Assembly: GCF_010119975.1 (NCBI RefSeq)
Contig: NZ_CP048222.1
Span: 1,054,001-1,118,000, forward strand
Origin: Rhodocytophaga rosea
GTDB lineage: Bacteria > Bacteroidota > Bacteroidia > Cytophagales > 172606-1
Direction: 5' to 3'
DNA: 64,000 nucleotides
Shown here: one piece after another, positions 1 to 9,193 of the stretch
Layout: each line of letters opens with the position of its first letter
How positions within the stretch are numbered: the first letter of the stretch is position 1
Translations under genes and position numbers: made by a program
The notes under the pieces: generated by a model
Database searches by the model: none
Seen by the model: only the letters and a program-made list of their open reading frames with translations
What the model was told of the DNA's origin: nothing

Positions 1-6
1 TCAATA

Positions 7-1065
7 ATGATACACCAGGCCAACATCTTCCTGCTTTTATTTGGTGCCCTGCAAGGCGCTTTATTAAGTCTGTGGTTTTTCAGGAATCACCGGAAGGAGC
101 TTTCCAATGTGTATATGGGCGTTTTTCTGGTAATCGTTGGTTTGCAGCTGACTTTTAAAGTGATCACCAAAGTATGGCTGATGGAAAATGTATTGTATCT
201 GTATGGTTTATCTTATCAATTCCCATTATTAATCGGACCTATCCTTTATCTATATACTCAATCAAAAAACACCAACACTTTCCACCGCAAAGATCTGTTG
301 CATTTTGTTCCGTTTTTGATAGCAACTCTGCATGAGTGTGCTTCCTTGCTGCATCTTCCTGGTTTGCATATCCATCCGCATTCCTATATTCAGGGTGCCA
401 TTCAGTCAGCCATCCTGAGCGCCTATGCTTTTGCTGCCTACAAAATAAGTATTCCGCAGGTGAGAGGATTTATCCGGGTGGTTACAATAGTTGAATTGCT
501 GATTATTCTTACTCTGGCCATAATGGTGAGGTATTACGGACAATTACCAGATCTGCGCCTGCTGTTTCTTTCGCTTACTATCCTTATTTACTGGATCAGT
601 TACCGGGTGATTGCAGCTTCGGCTCCTTTTGCTGCGCCGGAAAAGCCAGTGGTCGCTTTAAAAGTACAAAACCAGCCTAAATATGCCCATTCCAGCCTTA
701 AACCAGAGGAAGGTGACCGTATTGAAGCTCAACTGCACCACCTAATAGGGCATGAAAAACTGTACCTGGAACCCGAACTGACCATAGATATACTGGCAGC
801 TAAACTCTCAACTTCCCGCCATCATTTGTCGCAGGTACTCAACGAACGTCTGAAAAAAACATACGCCGATTATGTAAATGAGTTCCGCCTGGAAGAAGCA
901 AGGCAGCGGCTGAGCAACCAGGCACACTTCCGGTTCACGATTGCAGCCATTGCCCTGGATTCTGGTTTTAATTCAGTATCCAGTTTTAATGAATTATTCC
1001 GCAAACGGTATGGCACTACTCCCTCCAAATACCGTGAACCTTTTCTGAAAAAAATGAGTGCTTAG
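7..1065 (+). CDS. AraC-family regulator with multi-pass membrane N-terminus
   Basis: The 352-residue protein has two parts. The first ~205 residues are strongly hydrophobic with about seven predicted membrane segments. Residues ~235-345 form an AraC-type double helix-turn-helix domain, including the characteristic stretch LDSGFNSVSSFNELFRKRYG and the ending TPSKYRE. This architecture is a known Bacteroidota family in which a membrane sensor is fused directly to a DNA-binding domain. It lies 90 bp upstream of the hydrolase/kelch array on the same strand, so it may control that array (inference). The frame is open for the two codons before the ATG up to the window edge, so an upstream start cannot be excluded. 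Confidence 0.85.
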   Translation: MIHQANIFLLLFGALQGALLSLWFFRNHRKELSNVYMGVFLVIVGLQLTFKVITKVWLMENVLYLYGLSYQFPLLIGPILYLYTQSKNTNTFHRKDLLHFVPFLIATLHECASLLHLPGLHIHPHSYIQGAIQSAILSAYAFAAYKISIPQVRGFIRVVTIVELLIILTLAIMVRYYGQLPDLRLLFLSLTILIYWISYRVIAASAPFAAPEKPVVALKVQNQPKYAHSSLKPEEGDRIEAQLHHLIGHEKLYLEPELTIDILAAKLSTSRHHLSQVLNERLKKTYADYVNEFRLEEARQRLSNQAHFRFTIAAIALDSGFNSVSSFNELFRKRYGTTPSKYREPFLKKMSA

Positions 1066-1155
1066 ATTTATTCTCCATTCTTATCGGAATGGAAGCCCTG
1101 TTGCCTGTTTTTACCGAAACTGTAATTCAGTTGAACTTATACGGTGAATCCGGTT

Positions 1156-2775
1156 ATGAAACAGGCACTGGTTATTATTTTGGTTACACATCTTCTGTGT
1201 ATGAAAGGATATGCCCAGTATCCGCAATGGGGAAAACTTCAACCTGGCCAGTATGAAGTTGGCTTCAAAACCATTATGACGGTTGATTATAGCCGGAATT
1301 ATTTTCCACAAATCGAAGAAGCAAAGCCTGTCAGAGGGCGGCCTTTACAACTATATGTCTGGTATCCGGCACAAAAAGGGAACGGGAAATATATGCGGTA
1401 TAAAATGTATTTTGATTATGCCGCAAAAGATGTAAACCAACCAGACAGTCTGGCGCTAAAAGCCGAGTTGATTCGTGAGTTTAGAAGCGGTCCGCTTAGC
1501 CCCTATTTCCCAAATGGCGTAATTGATAAAGACTGGCAAACAATCGCCAATACATCTACGGCCTGTTTATATAATGCCCTCCCGGTAGCCGGAAAGTTTC
1601 CGGTAGTGATACACATTGGTCCGGTAACGGCACAGAGTATTTTGCTTGAATATCTGGCAAGTTATGGGTATGTAGTCATCACTATTCCATTAATGGGCAG
1701 CAGTCCTGCCTTTTATGGCCGGGGTGAAAACAATCTTAGTCTCTTGTATTACCAGGCCGACGACATCGAGTTTGTCATTAATCAGCTAAGCAGACTTCCG
1801 GAAGCAGACGTGAATAAGCTAGCCATGGTCGGTATGTTCGCTCAAACCGGAATTCATTTGCAAAGCAAATCGGGAATATTCGATGCTGTGGCGCTTCTGG
1901 AATCCTTTTTACATATGGATCTTCATCAATTGCCCTATTTTAAACTGTCCTCTATCAGAATACCTGTACTGGAGATCATCAATTCAGATAGAGATAAAGA
2001 TACATCAATGGTAGATACCATGCATTATGCTGCCAGATATAGGGTAAAATTTAAAAATATGCCACATGCTGAGTTTTATCCCTTTGCAAAAATTGCCAAC
2101 CAGTCAGAGGGCAACCCACAAAAGCATTATGATCTGGCAGCCTTGTATACCCTGCAATTTTTAAATGCCGCCTTAAAAAAAGACCAGAAAGGAGAAAAGT
2201 TTATATCAGCACAGCCCAAGGAAAATGGACTAGATGAAGATGTTCTAAGTGTAGTAAAAACACCGGCCAGACCTGTATTGCCCACAGAAGGTGAATTTTT
2301 GTCCTGGGTACGGGCTGATAAGCTGGACTTGGTGCAAAAAGCCTGGCAGCAAGCCAGGTCATCTGGTGTTACAGTTCCTCTGTTCTCAAAGCAAGGCATG
2401 CAGACTGTCATTTTCTTTATGTTCCGGGAGCCTGAAAAACGGAGATTTGACTATATAAAAATCCATCTGGCCAATTATCCTGCCGACCCGCCCATGGAGC
2501 GTATTTTAAATTATGAGGGCTATAAGTTTATCAAAAGCGGAAATCTTACCAAAGCAAAGGAAATATTTGAGTATTATACCAGCCAGTTTCCAAAATCTCC
2601 TTATGCCTTCAGTGGACTTGCCGATTTATATAATGCTTTGCAGGATAAGCCCGGCAGCATACGCTCCAGCCAGATGTGTATTGCATTAGCCAACCAAAGC
2701 AATTCTCTGAACGAACAGCAAAAAAAAGAGCTGATTGATAGTGCAGAAGCCATTATTAAAAAGTATCAACAGTAA
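1156..2775 (+). CDS. Exported alpha/beta-hydrolase-like protein with C-terminal TPR; nucleophile apparently missing
   Basis: A signal peptide (MKQALVIILVTHLLC, ending at GYAQ) precedes a dienelactone-hydrolase-like alpha/beta fold and TPR-like helices over the last ~90 residues. I prefer the ATG at 1156 over the in-frame GTG at 1144 because it puts Lys at the start of the signal peptide. The protein is paralogous to the one at 5395: both share the GQYxVGFK opening after the signal peptide, the LWYP/VWYP segment and the domain order. Where the paralogue has GFSGSG this copy reads GMFAQTG, with no Ser. A late His (PHAEF) remains. It may be catalytically inactive, or the alignment may be off. 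Confidence 0.75.
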   Translation: MKQALVIILVTHLLCMKGYAQYPQWGKLQPGQYEVGFKTIMTVDYSRNYFPQIEEAKPVRGRPLQLYVWYPAQKGNGKYMRYKMYFDYAAKDVNQPDSLALKAELIREFRSGPLSPYFPNGVIDKDWQTIANTSTACLYNALPVAGKFPVVIHIGPVTAQSILLEYLASYGYVVITIPLMGSSPAFYGRGENNLSLLYYQADDIEFVINQLSRLPEADVNKLAMVGMFAQTGIHLQSKSGIFDAVALLESFLHMDLHQLPYFKLSSIRIPVLEIINSDRDKDTSMVDTMHYAARYRVKFKNMPHAEFYPFAKIANQSEGNPQKHYDLAALYTLQFLNAALKKDQKGEKFISAQPKENGLDEDVLSVVKTPARPVLPTEGEFLSWVRADKLDLVQKAWQQARSSGVTVPLFSKQGMQTVIFFMFREPEKRRFDYIKIHLANYPADPPMERILNYEGYKFIKSGNLTKAKEIFEYYTSQFPKSPYAFSGLADLYNALQDKPGSIRSSQMCIALANQSNSLNEQQKKELIDSAEAIIKKYQQ

Positions 2776-2823
2776 TCTCATATCTGTACTTTCTCCTCCA
2801 CTCCTATCGGATAGGAAGATGGG

Positions 2824-2853
2824 TTGCGAATTTTTTGCTTACTCGGATTATAA
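2824..2853 (+). promoter_or_regulatory. Putative promoter box shared within the hydrolase/kelch array
   Basis: TTGC at 2824, a T-run, then GCTTACTCGGATTATAA ending 12 bp before the ATG at 2865. Almost the same string precedes the next kelch gene (4361-4390), and a weaker version with TTG-N19-TAATTC lies at 1101-1128. Spacing resembles the Bacteroidota TTG...TA-type promoter. Conservation could also simply reflect duplication. Confidence 0.35.
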
Positions 2854-2864
2854 TTTACATTCAC

Positions 2865-4262
2865 ATGTTTCAGACCATTCTAAAAAGCCTCATTTTTATA
2901 ATTGGCTTGATTGGTTTTCCGGTGCTGGAAATAGTAGTGCAGGAAAAAGCCACACTTGACCAAGCGAATACAGCTATGCCAGATGCCAGAGCCAGGGCAC
3001 ACTTTATTTATCATCCTGCCAGCAAAGCATTGTTACTATTTGATGGATATGCCATCCACCTGGATTCAACGCAAAATGATGTATGGAAATGGGCACAGAT
3101 TAAAGCTTTCGGACCAGGATCAAGAAGCGGCAATGCGGCTGCCCTACATACCAAAACCGGACAGATATACCTGTTTGGTGGCTGGGGAGAGAATTTCCTA
3201 AAAGATAATAAAGATGATACCTGGATATTCAACGGTTCAACCTGGGAGAAGGTCAATACCGGTCCAATAGATGCCCATGATCACCACAAAATGGTTTTCG
3301 CAGATCATCTGGGTGCCTTTGTCATATATAGTGGACGCAATGCCATAAGCGGCCAGCCTGACAGTCTTACCTGGTTGCTGAAAGAAAATGTATTTACGCC
3401 ACTTTCTATCCCCGGCCCGGGACCAAGAGGTAATGTTGGCTTTGCATATGATCCTGGCCGGAAAAAACTAGTACTATTTGGCGGAAAACGCTACGATCAG
3501 CCAGCGGATTTGTGGGAATTTGATGGAAAGATCTGGAAGCAAATCGAAGTGCCTGATATAGGCGTTACTACCGGCCATGCCATGACCTACAGCGAAGAGC
3601 TACACATGATCATTATACATGGCACCAATGGAGAAACCTGGAACTGGAATGGGAAATCACTTTCTAAAATAGCTTCTGGTGGTCCTTTGGGATCTGGCCT
3701 TGCCCTGGGATATGACCCAGCAAGAAAAGTAATAGCAGCTTATGGCGGATTTGGAGAACACAATACTATAAAATCAGCTTTATGGGAATTGAAAGGCGGA
3801 GAATGGAAGAAAATTTCCGATAACGGAACCTGGATACAGACAAGCCTCAATTCTTATGAACGAATGGGTGACGCAGAAGCGGAAGCTTTTAATCAGGCTA
3901 ATACATTGCTTGCAGAGAAAAAAATAACCCAAGCAGAAACTGTACTGTTGAAAGTCCTGAAGACAGGGATTAAAAGCCGGGCTTTGTATGCGCAGTTAGG
4001 ACAAGTACAATACCAGCTGGGCAAGTATGAAGCAGGCGTACATGCCTACGAAAAACTGGTGGAGATTAAACCGATAGGCCATGATTTCTATGACCTCGCC
4101 AGGGGATATGCCAGAATCAATGAAACAGATAAAGCATTTATTGCCCTTTACAAAGCCATTGAGAATGGATATGGCAGCAAAGAACATTTTCAAAAGGAAA
4201 ACGACCTGGCTTCCCTAAGGACTGACAACCGGTTTAAAGGTTTACTGGAAAAAGTAAAGTGA
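2865..4262 (+). CDS. Exported kelch-repeat protein with C-terminal TPR
   Basis: After an N-terminal hydrophobic signal (FQTILKSLIFIIGLIGFPVL), residues ~30-340 contain kelch-type beta-propeller repeats: recurring LYLFGGW / LVLFGGKR / DDTWIF / DLWEFDG / WKQI segments. The last ~110 residues carry TPR helices. An ORF start 30 bp upstream exists (2835), but the 5' region is homologous to that of the kelch gene at 4403 and the homology reaches the ATG at 2865, which fixes the start. A role in binding ligands or partners outside the inner membrane is likely; no enzymatic residues are evident. It lies between the two hydrolase paralogues. Confidence 0.78.
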   Translation: MFQTILKSLIFIIGLIGFPVLEIVVQEKATLDQANTAMPDARARAHFIYHPASKALLLFDGYAIHLDSTQNDVWKWAQIKAFGPGSRSGNAAALHTKTGQIYLFGGWGENFLKDNKDDTWIFNGSTWEKVNTGPIDAHDHHKMVFADHLGAFVIYSGRNAISGQPDSLTWLLKENVFTPLSIPGPGPRGNVGFAYDPGRKKLVLFGGKRYDQPADLWEFDGKIWKQIEVPDIGVTTGHAMTYSEELHMIIIHGTNGETWNWNGKSLSKIASGGPLGSGLALGYDPARKVIAAYGGFGEHNTIKSALWELKGGEWKKISDNGTWIQTSLNSYERMGDAEAEAFNQANTLLAEKKITQAETVLLKVLKTGIKSRALYAQLGQVQYQLGKYEAGVHAYEKLVEIKPIGHDFYDLARGYARINETDKAFIALYKAIENGYGSKEHFQKENDLASLRTDNRFKGLLEKVK

Positions 4263-4360
4263 TATATAATTTTCCGGAAGACAGAAGCACAACTCCCTTA
4301 CGCTAATTATTACCCTTATTTTCCAGGTTCTCTTCCTACCCAGCCAGAAACAAAGAAGGA

Positions 4361-4390
4361 TTGCAGCTTTTTCGCTTACTCAGATTATAA
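4361..4390 (+). promoter_or_regulatory. Putative promoter box, second copy
   Basis: TTGCAGC, T-run, then GCTTACTCAGATTATAA, closely matching 2824-2853. It ends 12 bp before the ATG at 4403. TTG-to-TATAA spacing is 22 bp in both copies. Confidence 0.35.
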
Positions 4391-4402
4391 AGTCAAACAG
4401 AT

Positions 4403-5377
4403 ATGTATCAGTTTACCTTAAGCATTCTCTTTTTAGTAGTTGGGCTCATGGATAATCCGCTTCCACAGGCCAGGCACCTGGAAGAAGTCACTTTTGACAC
4501 CCACCGCAACAAACTGATTTTATATGGTGGAGCGGTGGCGGAAGATGGCAAATTGAAAGAGTTTATCCAGGTGCATGAATGGGATGGCGCAGGCTGGAAA
4601 GATGTGAACACACCTGGCCCTGGCGGAAGAAGCGGACATGCCCTGGTCTATCATGCAGAGGAGAAAGTAACGTATCTGATAGGCGGTGCTTCTGAAGCAA
4701 AAAACCCATATGTTATCTACATGGATGTATGGCAATGGAATGGCAAGGACTGGAAACAGGTAAATTCAGAATGCCCGGTTAAAACACCCAAGGCCGTATA
4801 TGATCCGGTAAATAAACGAATATTAGCCTACGGCGATGCCAGCGATAAAACCAAATTTATGTATGGCAAAGATCAGAAATTTGAATTGTGGGAATATACT
4901 TCAAATAGCTGGAAAAAATTATCCTCCGATGGGCCGCATACTGACGGGCCTACTGGTATTGCCTACGATACAAACAGGCAAACGCTGGTAATTCCAGACT
5001 GGGAAGAAGGCAAAGCAGTAGTATGGGAATGGAAAAATAATGCCTGGAAAAAGATTTCCTGTGACCAAAACTGTCCTTCGGCCCGTAACCGCTTTCCGGT
5101 AGTTTATTATCCTGAAGAAAAGGCAACTTATCTGTTTGGCGGCTTTACCGAAGATAGAAAACAGCTGGGTGATTTCTGGAAATGGGACGGCCGCCAATGG
5201 ACACAAATCAATTTCTCAATTGGCCCTTCCGTCCGGAATTCCACCCATTTTGCTTATGGCCAGAATAGCCTGCTATTGTTTGGCGGTTCTGTTCCTAAAC
5301 CAGGTTCCCCCGGACAAATCACGTTATGCAATGAACTCTGGCAGTGGAAAGCAGGGGCCTGGAAACAAATCCAATAA
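4403..5377 (+). CDS. Exported kelch-repeat beta-propeller protein
   Basis: A 324-residue protein with a short N-terminal hydrophobic segment (YQFTLSILFLVVGLM) followed by kelch repeats throughout: KLILYGGAV, VTYLIGGAS, ATYLFGGF and LLLFGGS, each followed by a Trp-rich strand such as VWQWNGKDW or FWKWDGRQW. It is a paralogue of the gene at 2865 but lacks the TPR tail. It stops 17 bp before the next hydrolase gene, so the two are probably co-transcribed. No galactose-oxidase active-site residues are evident, so it is more likely a binding scaffold than an enzyme. Confidence 0.78.
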   Translation: MYQFTLSILFLVVGLMDNPLPQARHLEEVTFDTHRNKLILYGGAVAEDGKLKEFIQVHEWDGAGWKDVNTPGPGGRSGHALVYHAEEKVTYLIGGASEAKNPYVIYMDVWQWNGKDWKQVNSECPVKTPKAVYDPVNKRILAYGDASDKTKFMYGKDQKFELWEYTSNSWKKLSSDGPHTDGPTGIAYDTNRQTLVIPDWEEGKAVVWEWKNNAWKKISCDQNCPSARNRFPVVYYPEEKATYLFGGFTEDRKQLGDFWKWDGRQWTQINFSIGPSVRNSTHFAYGQNSLLLFGGSVPKPGSPGQITLCNELWQWKAGAWKQIQ

Positions 5378-5394
5378 CTTAGCGCTATACTGTT

Positions 5395-6963
5395 ATGAAA
5401 ACATCTTTGCTTTTTCTACTGCTATCCTTGGGATTTCCTCTGTTACGAGCACAGCCGGCATTCGAAAAACTGCCAATTGGACAATACCAGGTTGGGTTTA
5501 AAATTATCCCGATTACGGATAAATCACGGGTAAGCAAGCCTTTGTATAATTACCTGGGTGAGAAAGAAACTGGCAGCAGATACCGTACTTTTAACATTCA
5601 TCTCTGGTATCCGGTCAAACCCAACACTGGCAAAGGCAAGATTACCTATGAGGAGTATTGTTATACAGAAAATCTGACTAGTACCAGTGGCTCTTTTGAC
5701 GCAGAGAAAAAACATGGCTTAATAAATTCCTACCGGACGTATTTTCAAGGATACTTCGGCAATATCTCTGATGCAGACTGGAAAAAACTGTCAGAAACAG
5801 CCTTACTTTCTCAAAAAGAAGCTTCGCCTCTGAAAGAAAAATTTCCGCTGCTCATTGGAGTGTTGCGGCCTTTGTCTACCTCTATTACCAATGAATTGAC
5901 GGCCAGTAATGGCTATGTGGTAGCTATGATCATTGGAGACAATGCCTCTGCCAGTAGTCCACAAATCAGGTTTATTGATGAAGTAACAGATATGCGACTA
6001 GCCATTGCACACCTCAATCAGGCAGGATTGATCGATGAAGAACGCATCGGAACCTATGGATTCAGCGGATCTGGATTTTCGCAGGTTTTACTGGCGATGC
6101 AAGATAAGCGTATTGGGGCATTGGCTGACATAGAAAGTGCTATTTATGGCGAATCTTCCTGGGATCAGCTGGCTTCTACCAACTATTATGATGTCAAAAA
6201 ATTGCAGGTTCCTTTTCTGCACATCTATGGAAAAAGATTAGCGCAAGGCGACACACATTTTGAGGACTTTCACAAGAAAATCTACTCTGACCGATATCAT
6301 CTGCAATTAAATTACCAGGGTTTGCATCACTGGGATATGGCTACGGAAGGCAGAGCCTCTACAACTATTCTGCACAACCGGGGAGAAAAAGAGCCTTCCC
6401 TGCGAGCAAGTTATGAACTGGTCAACCAGTATTTGCTGCATTTTTTTAATGCGGTACTAAAAAAAGATAAAACCTCCCAGCAAAAGCTAAGCGCTGCTAC
6501 AGCTTTCTCTCAATATCCTGATTCCCTCTGGACATTTAAGCAGTATCCAGCATTGCCACCCCCACCAGATGTGCAACAATTTACAGAGGTAATTCAGAAA
6601 AAGGGAATAGATACAGCTTTAGTCATTGCCAGAAAATATATTACCCTGGATTCTACGGCTCCTTTTCTCCATGAAAATGCCATTAATCAACTGGCACATA
6701 CCTTCAGGCGGCAGAATAAGCCCACAGAAGCCTTAACACTCATGGAATTTGCTACGGAAGTACATCCCAGAGAGGCCTGGTTATGGAATAATCTGGGCAG
6801 TATGCAGGAAGATCTTGGAAATAAGGCTGAAGCTATCCGCCATTCAGAGAAAGTACTCCAGATGCTGCCACCTACACAAACTACAGATATGTCATTTGAT
6901 GCCCGTATCCGCCGGAATTCTGCCGCCCGGCTGGAGCGGTTGAAGACTATTAATTCTAATTGA
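5395..6963 (+). CDS. Exported alpha/beta-hydrolase (dienelactone-hydrolase-like) with C-terminal TPR
   Basis: Signal peptide MKTSLLFLLLSLGFPLLRAQ, then an alpha/beta hydrolase domain with the nucleophile elbow YGFSGSG (~residues 222-228) and a later His in GLHHWDM (~residue 310). The C-terminal ~90 residues are TPR-like (NKPTEALTLMEF, AWLWNNLGSMQEDLGNKAEA). It belongs to the same family as the gene at 1156 but keeps the catalytic Ser. Likely an exported or periplasmic esterase/hydrolase; the substrate is unknown. It ends the + strand array and is convergent with the cytochrome gene that ends at 7014. Confidence 0.78.
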   Translation: MKTSLLFLLLSLGFPLLRAQPAFEKLPIGQYQVGFKIIPITDKSRVSKPLYNYLGEKETGSRYRTFNIHLWYPVKPNTGKGKITYEEYCYTENLTSTSGSFDAEKKHGLINSYRTYFQGYFGNISDADWKKLSETALLSQKEASPLKEKFPLLIGVLRPLSTSITNELTASNGYVVAMIIGDNASASSPQIRFIDEVTDMRLAIAHLNQAGLIDEERIGTYGFSGSGFSQVLLAMQDKRIGALADIESAIYGESSWDQLASTNYYDVKKLQVPFLHIYGKRLAQGDTHFEDFHKKIYSDRYHLQLNYQGLHHWDMATEGRASTTILHNRGEKEPSLRASYELVNQYLLHFFNAVLKKDKTSQQKLSAATAFSQYPDSLWTFKQYPALPPPPDVQQFTEVIQKKGIDTALVIARKYITLDSTAPFLHENAINQLAHTFRRQNKPTEALTLMEFATEVHPREAWLWNNLGSMQEDLGNKAEAIRHSEKVLQMLPPTQTTDMSFDARIRRNSAARLERLKTINSN

Positions 6964-7013
6964 TAAGAGTTTCTTTCGTTAGAATAGCTTTAATAAAAAT
7001 CCTAAAAGAATGC

Positions 7014-8570
7014 CTACTTTTTCTGACTCACCACTTTTACCTGAGAGTTTTTTTGTGCAGTTGAAATGGTATCTTTTTCCACCCAGCCAGTATTGGCAAC
7101 AAGTCCAGGAATTTGTTTTTGCAAATTCTGAACGCCTTCCGGGCTTACCTGGGTTTGCCAGAGATAGAGGGTTTTTAGGTTTTTTAAAGAAGCGAGTTGC
7201 GCCAAGCCTTTATCACTAACCTGGGTATTATACAAATTGAGGTATTCCAGGTTGGGCAATCCTTTCAGATGTGCCAGGTATTCGTCGGTAATATTGGTTT
7301 TATCCATCCGCAACCTGGTCAGATTAGGCAGTTTAGATAAATCTTTTAATCCTTCCGGGGTAAGTTTTGCGTCGCTTAAATCCAGCCATGCGACTTGCTG
7401 TGCTACTGTGAGCAGATTTTTGATCTGTTCAGCGCCAAATGTATTTTCAGCAGCTGTAAATTTTACCTGCAAATAATGATTATCCTGGGAAATAGACATT
7501 ACCATAAATCCTGCTTTTTTAAGGGTGGCAATCGAAGCTGCATTGGCTGGTGCTACTTGTTTAGCAAAAATACCGGTAGGCTTGCCTTCATCTTCTGAGG
7601 ATACACCCATTTTAGCTAACGCCTCTTTTACGGGTTCATCTATTTTCGCCTGGGCTACTTTTTTATCTGGCGAGGCACCCTCATCTATCCACCAGCGGAT
7701 GAGTTCGATCTGGGCTTTCGTGAGTTGCTTTTTGCCTTTAGGTGGCATGTGGTCATCGTGTTCCAGCGGAAGCGTAATGTGCTTGTATAAGGAACTTTCC
7801 GCCGATTTACCGGCGACCAGTACTTTTCCATCTTCTCCGCCTTTCATCAGGTCGGCAAAATTGTGCATCAATAAGTCGCCTTTCTTTTTCTCGGGGTTGT
7901 GACAACTGATACAGCGTTCTTCAAAAATGGGATGCACAATATCTGTATACAAAACGGCTTCCTGAATATTGGTAATAGGCTTGGCAACCGTTTTCGTTTG
8001 TACAGGCAATCCAGCCAGGGTACGCAATGGTCCAGGCATGTATTGGGTAAGATATTCAGAACCATGCGTGAGATTGCCCCCCAGATGTCCAGCTGCCATC
8101 AGAGAAACCATGCTTACCGAAAGAGCAGGAATGTAGGCTTTCCTGGCCATATTGACTTTTCCCTCCGAACGGATTTTAAGATAATAGGCTATTGCTGCCG
8201 TAACAGCAACTCCAATCCCAAACCACTGATGCCAGAAAAGCGCATCCTCATCATAACCTCCTTCAAAAGACAGAAAATAACCTAACAAGGCGGCGGCCAC
8301 CGCACTAATTGTTCCTAAGAGCAATACCAGTGAAGTAGCATGTCTTACTTCGTGAAAGCGCTGCAGGCGTGAAAAGCATTCCAGTAAAAAGGCAATAATT
8401 AAAAAACCAATGGGCAGGTGCACAAACAGCGGATGAAAACGCCCTAGAAATAACAAAAATGCTGATGGTTCTTCTGATGCGGCTTCTGCAGCAAAAGCTG
8501 TGTTAGATACCACAAACATGAATAAGGGCATAATAAATACTAACCTTAATAATTTATTGAATATTAACAT
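7014..8570 (-). CDS. DUF2231 membrane protein with planctomycete-type cytochrome c domain and C-terminal LRR
   Basis: Domains in order: signal peptide (cleavage near AFAA, ~residue 28); a DUF2231-like four-helix membrane region with HPLFVHLPIGFL (~46-170); a single haem-binding CISCH (220-224) with a candidate axial Met in DDHMPPKGKKQL; then leucine-rich repeats (~395-490: LTRLRMDKTNITDEYLAHL, LEYLNLYNTQVSDKGLAQL). The haem motif context (HPIFEERCISCHNPEKKKG) is typical of the PSCyt1/PSD1-associated class. It is probably an inner-membrane electron-transfer partner of the PSD1 and DUF1501 proteins upstream. The gap to the SUKH gene is 108 bp. Confidence 0.82.
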   Translation of the reverse strand: MLIFNKLLRLVFIMPLFMFVVSNTAFAAEAASEEPSAFLLFLGRFHPLFVHLPIGFLIIAFLLECFSRLQRFHEVRHATSLVLLLGTISAVAAALLGYFLSFEGGYDEDALFWHQWFGIGVAVTAAIAYYLKIRSEGKVNMARKAYIPALSVSMVSLMAAGHLGGNLTHGSEYLTQYMPGPLRTLAGLPVQTKTVAKPITNIQEAVLYTDIVHPIFEERCISCHNPEKKKGDLLMHNFADLMKGGEDGKVLVAGKSAESSLYKHITLPLEHDDHMPPKGKKQLTKAQIELIRWWIDEGASPDKKVAQAKIDEPVKEALAKMGVSSEDEGKPTGIFAKQVAPANAASIATLKKAGFMVMSISQDNHYLQVKFTAAENTFGAEQIKNLLTVAQQVAWLDLSDAKLTPEGLKDLSKLPNLTRLRMDKTNITDEYLAHLKGLPNLEYLNLYNTQVSDKGLAQLASLKNLKTLYLWQTQVSPEGVQNLQKQIPGLVANTGWVEKDTISTAQKNSQVKVVSQKK

Positions 8571-8678
8571 GTTTTATCCTCTTTTCGAATCTTCTCTGTT
8601 CACTAATAGCAATTCCAGTTCTTGTTTCCAGAAACCATCTTCAGATAATATTGCTGCATCCATTTCCTTAAAAAAACG

Positions 8679-9185
8679 TTATAATTCATCAAAATGGACA
8701 TCATCAAAATTTGAATCTAATATTGCGCTTTCTCCATTTTCTAGTATCACACTTTCAACAAACTTTTTATAAACAACTATACATTCTCCCATTTGCTGAA
8801 TTGAAGAATTCATAAATTGGGCTGAAAATAAATCTTCGTGATCTAACCATTCTATTATACAATCTTTCTTGGTATTTATAGCAATTGGATTACCACTTAC
8901 ATCAGACCCAATAATAATATACTGGTCAAAACTGTAATTACTATTTTCTTCTTGTATATCTTTTAGAAAACCATAAACATCTGATAACTTAAAGATTCCT
9001 TTGTAGATCTCATCGCTGTCTTCAAAAAAACTTAGGAATGGTGCACATTCATTTGGCAAACCTATGTTAACTAAAAAATCAAAGGTTAATTTATTTAATT
9101 GAAAGCTCCTGACTCTATCTACTGAGAAAGTTGATAATGGCGTATGATCTTTCAACCAAGTCTGTTTATATTCCTCTATTATCAC
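8679..9185 (-). CDS. SUKH/SMI1-KNR4-like protein, probable immunity or orphan cargo gene
   Basis: 168 residues, soluble and acidic, without signal peptide. FLVNIGLPNECAPFLSFF near residues 38-55, the following DVYGFLKDI and the FDQYIIIGSDVSGNPIAINTK strand pair fit the SUKH (SMI1/KNR4) fold, whose bacterial members often neutralise contact-dependent toxins. The gene starts 8 bp after the DUF1501 gene and sits inside an otherwise functionally uniform operon. Its DNA is far more AT-rich: 16 of 60 bases are G/C at 8821-8880 against 30 of 60 at 10141-10200. This suggests recent acquisition. No cognate toxin gene is visible next to it. Fold assignment is by pattern only. Confidence 0.6.
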   Translation of the reverse strand: MIIEEYKQTWLKDHTPLSTFSVDRVRSFQLNKLTFDFLVNIGLPNECAPFLSFFEDSDEIYKGIFKLSDVYGFLKDIQEENSNYSFDQYIIIGSDVSGNPIAINTKKDCIIEWLDHEDLFSAQFMNSSIQQMGECIVVYKKFVESVILENGESAILDSNFDDVHFDEL

Positions 9186-9193
9186 TACCGTTA

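Noticed and set aside
4403-5377. Kelch protein as a galactose oxidase
   Set aside because: No copper-ligand Tyr/His pattern or cross-linked Cys context was seen; the kelch repeats are the only shared trait.
7525-7902. 125-residue + strand open frame inside the cytochrome gene
   Set aside because: Antisense to the haem-binding domain; composition is that of a shadow frame.
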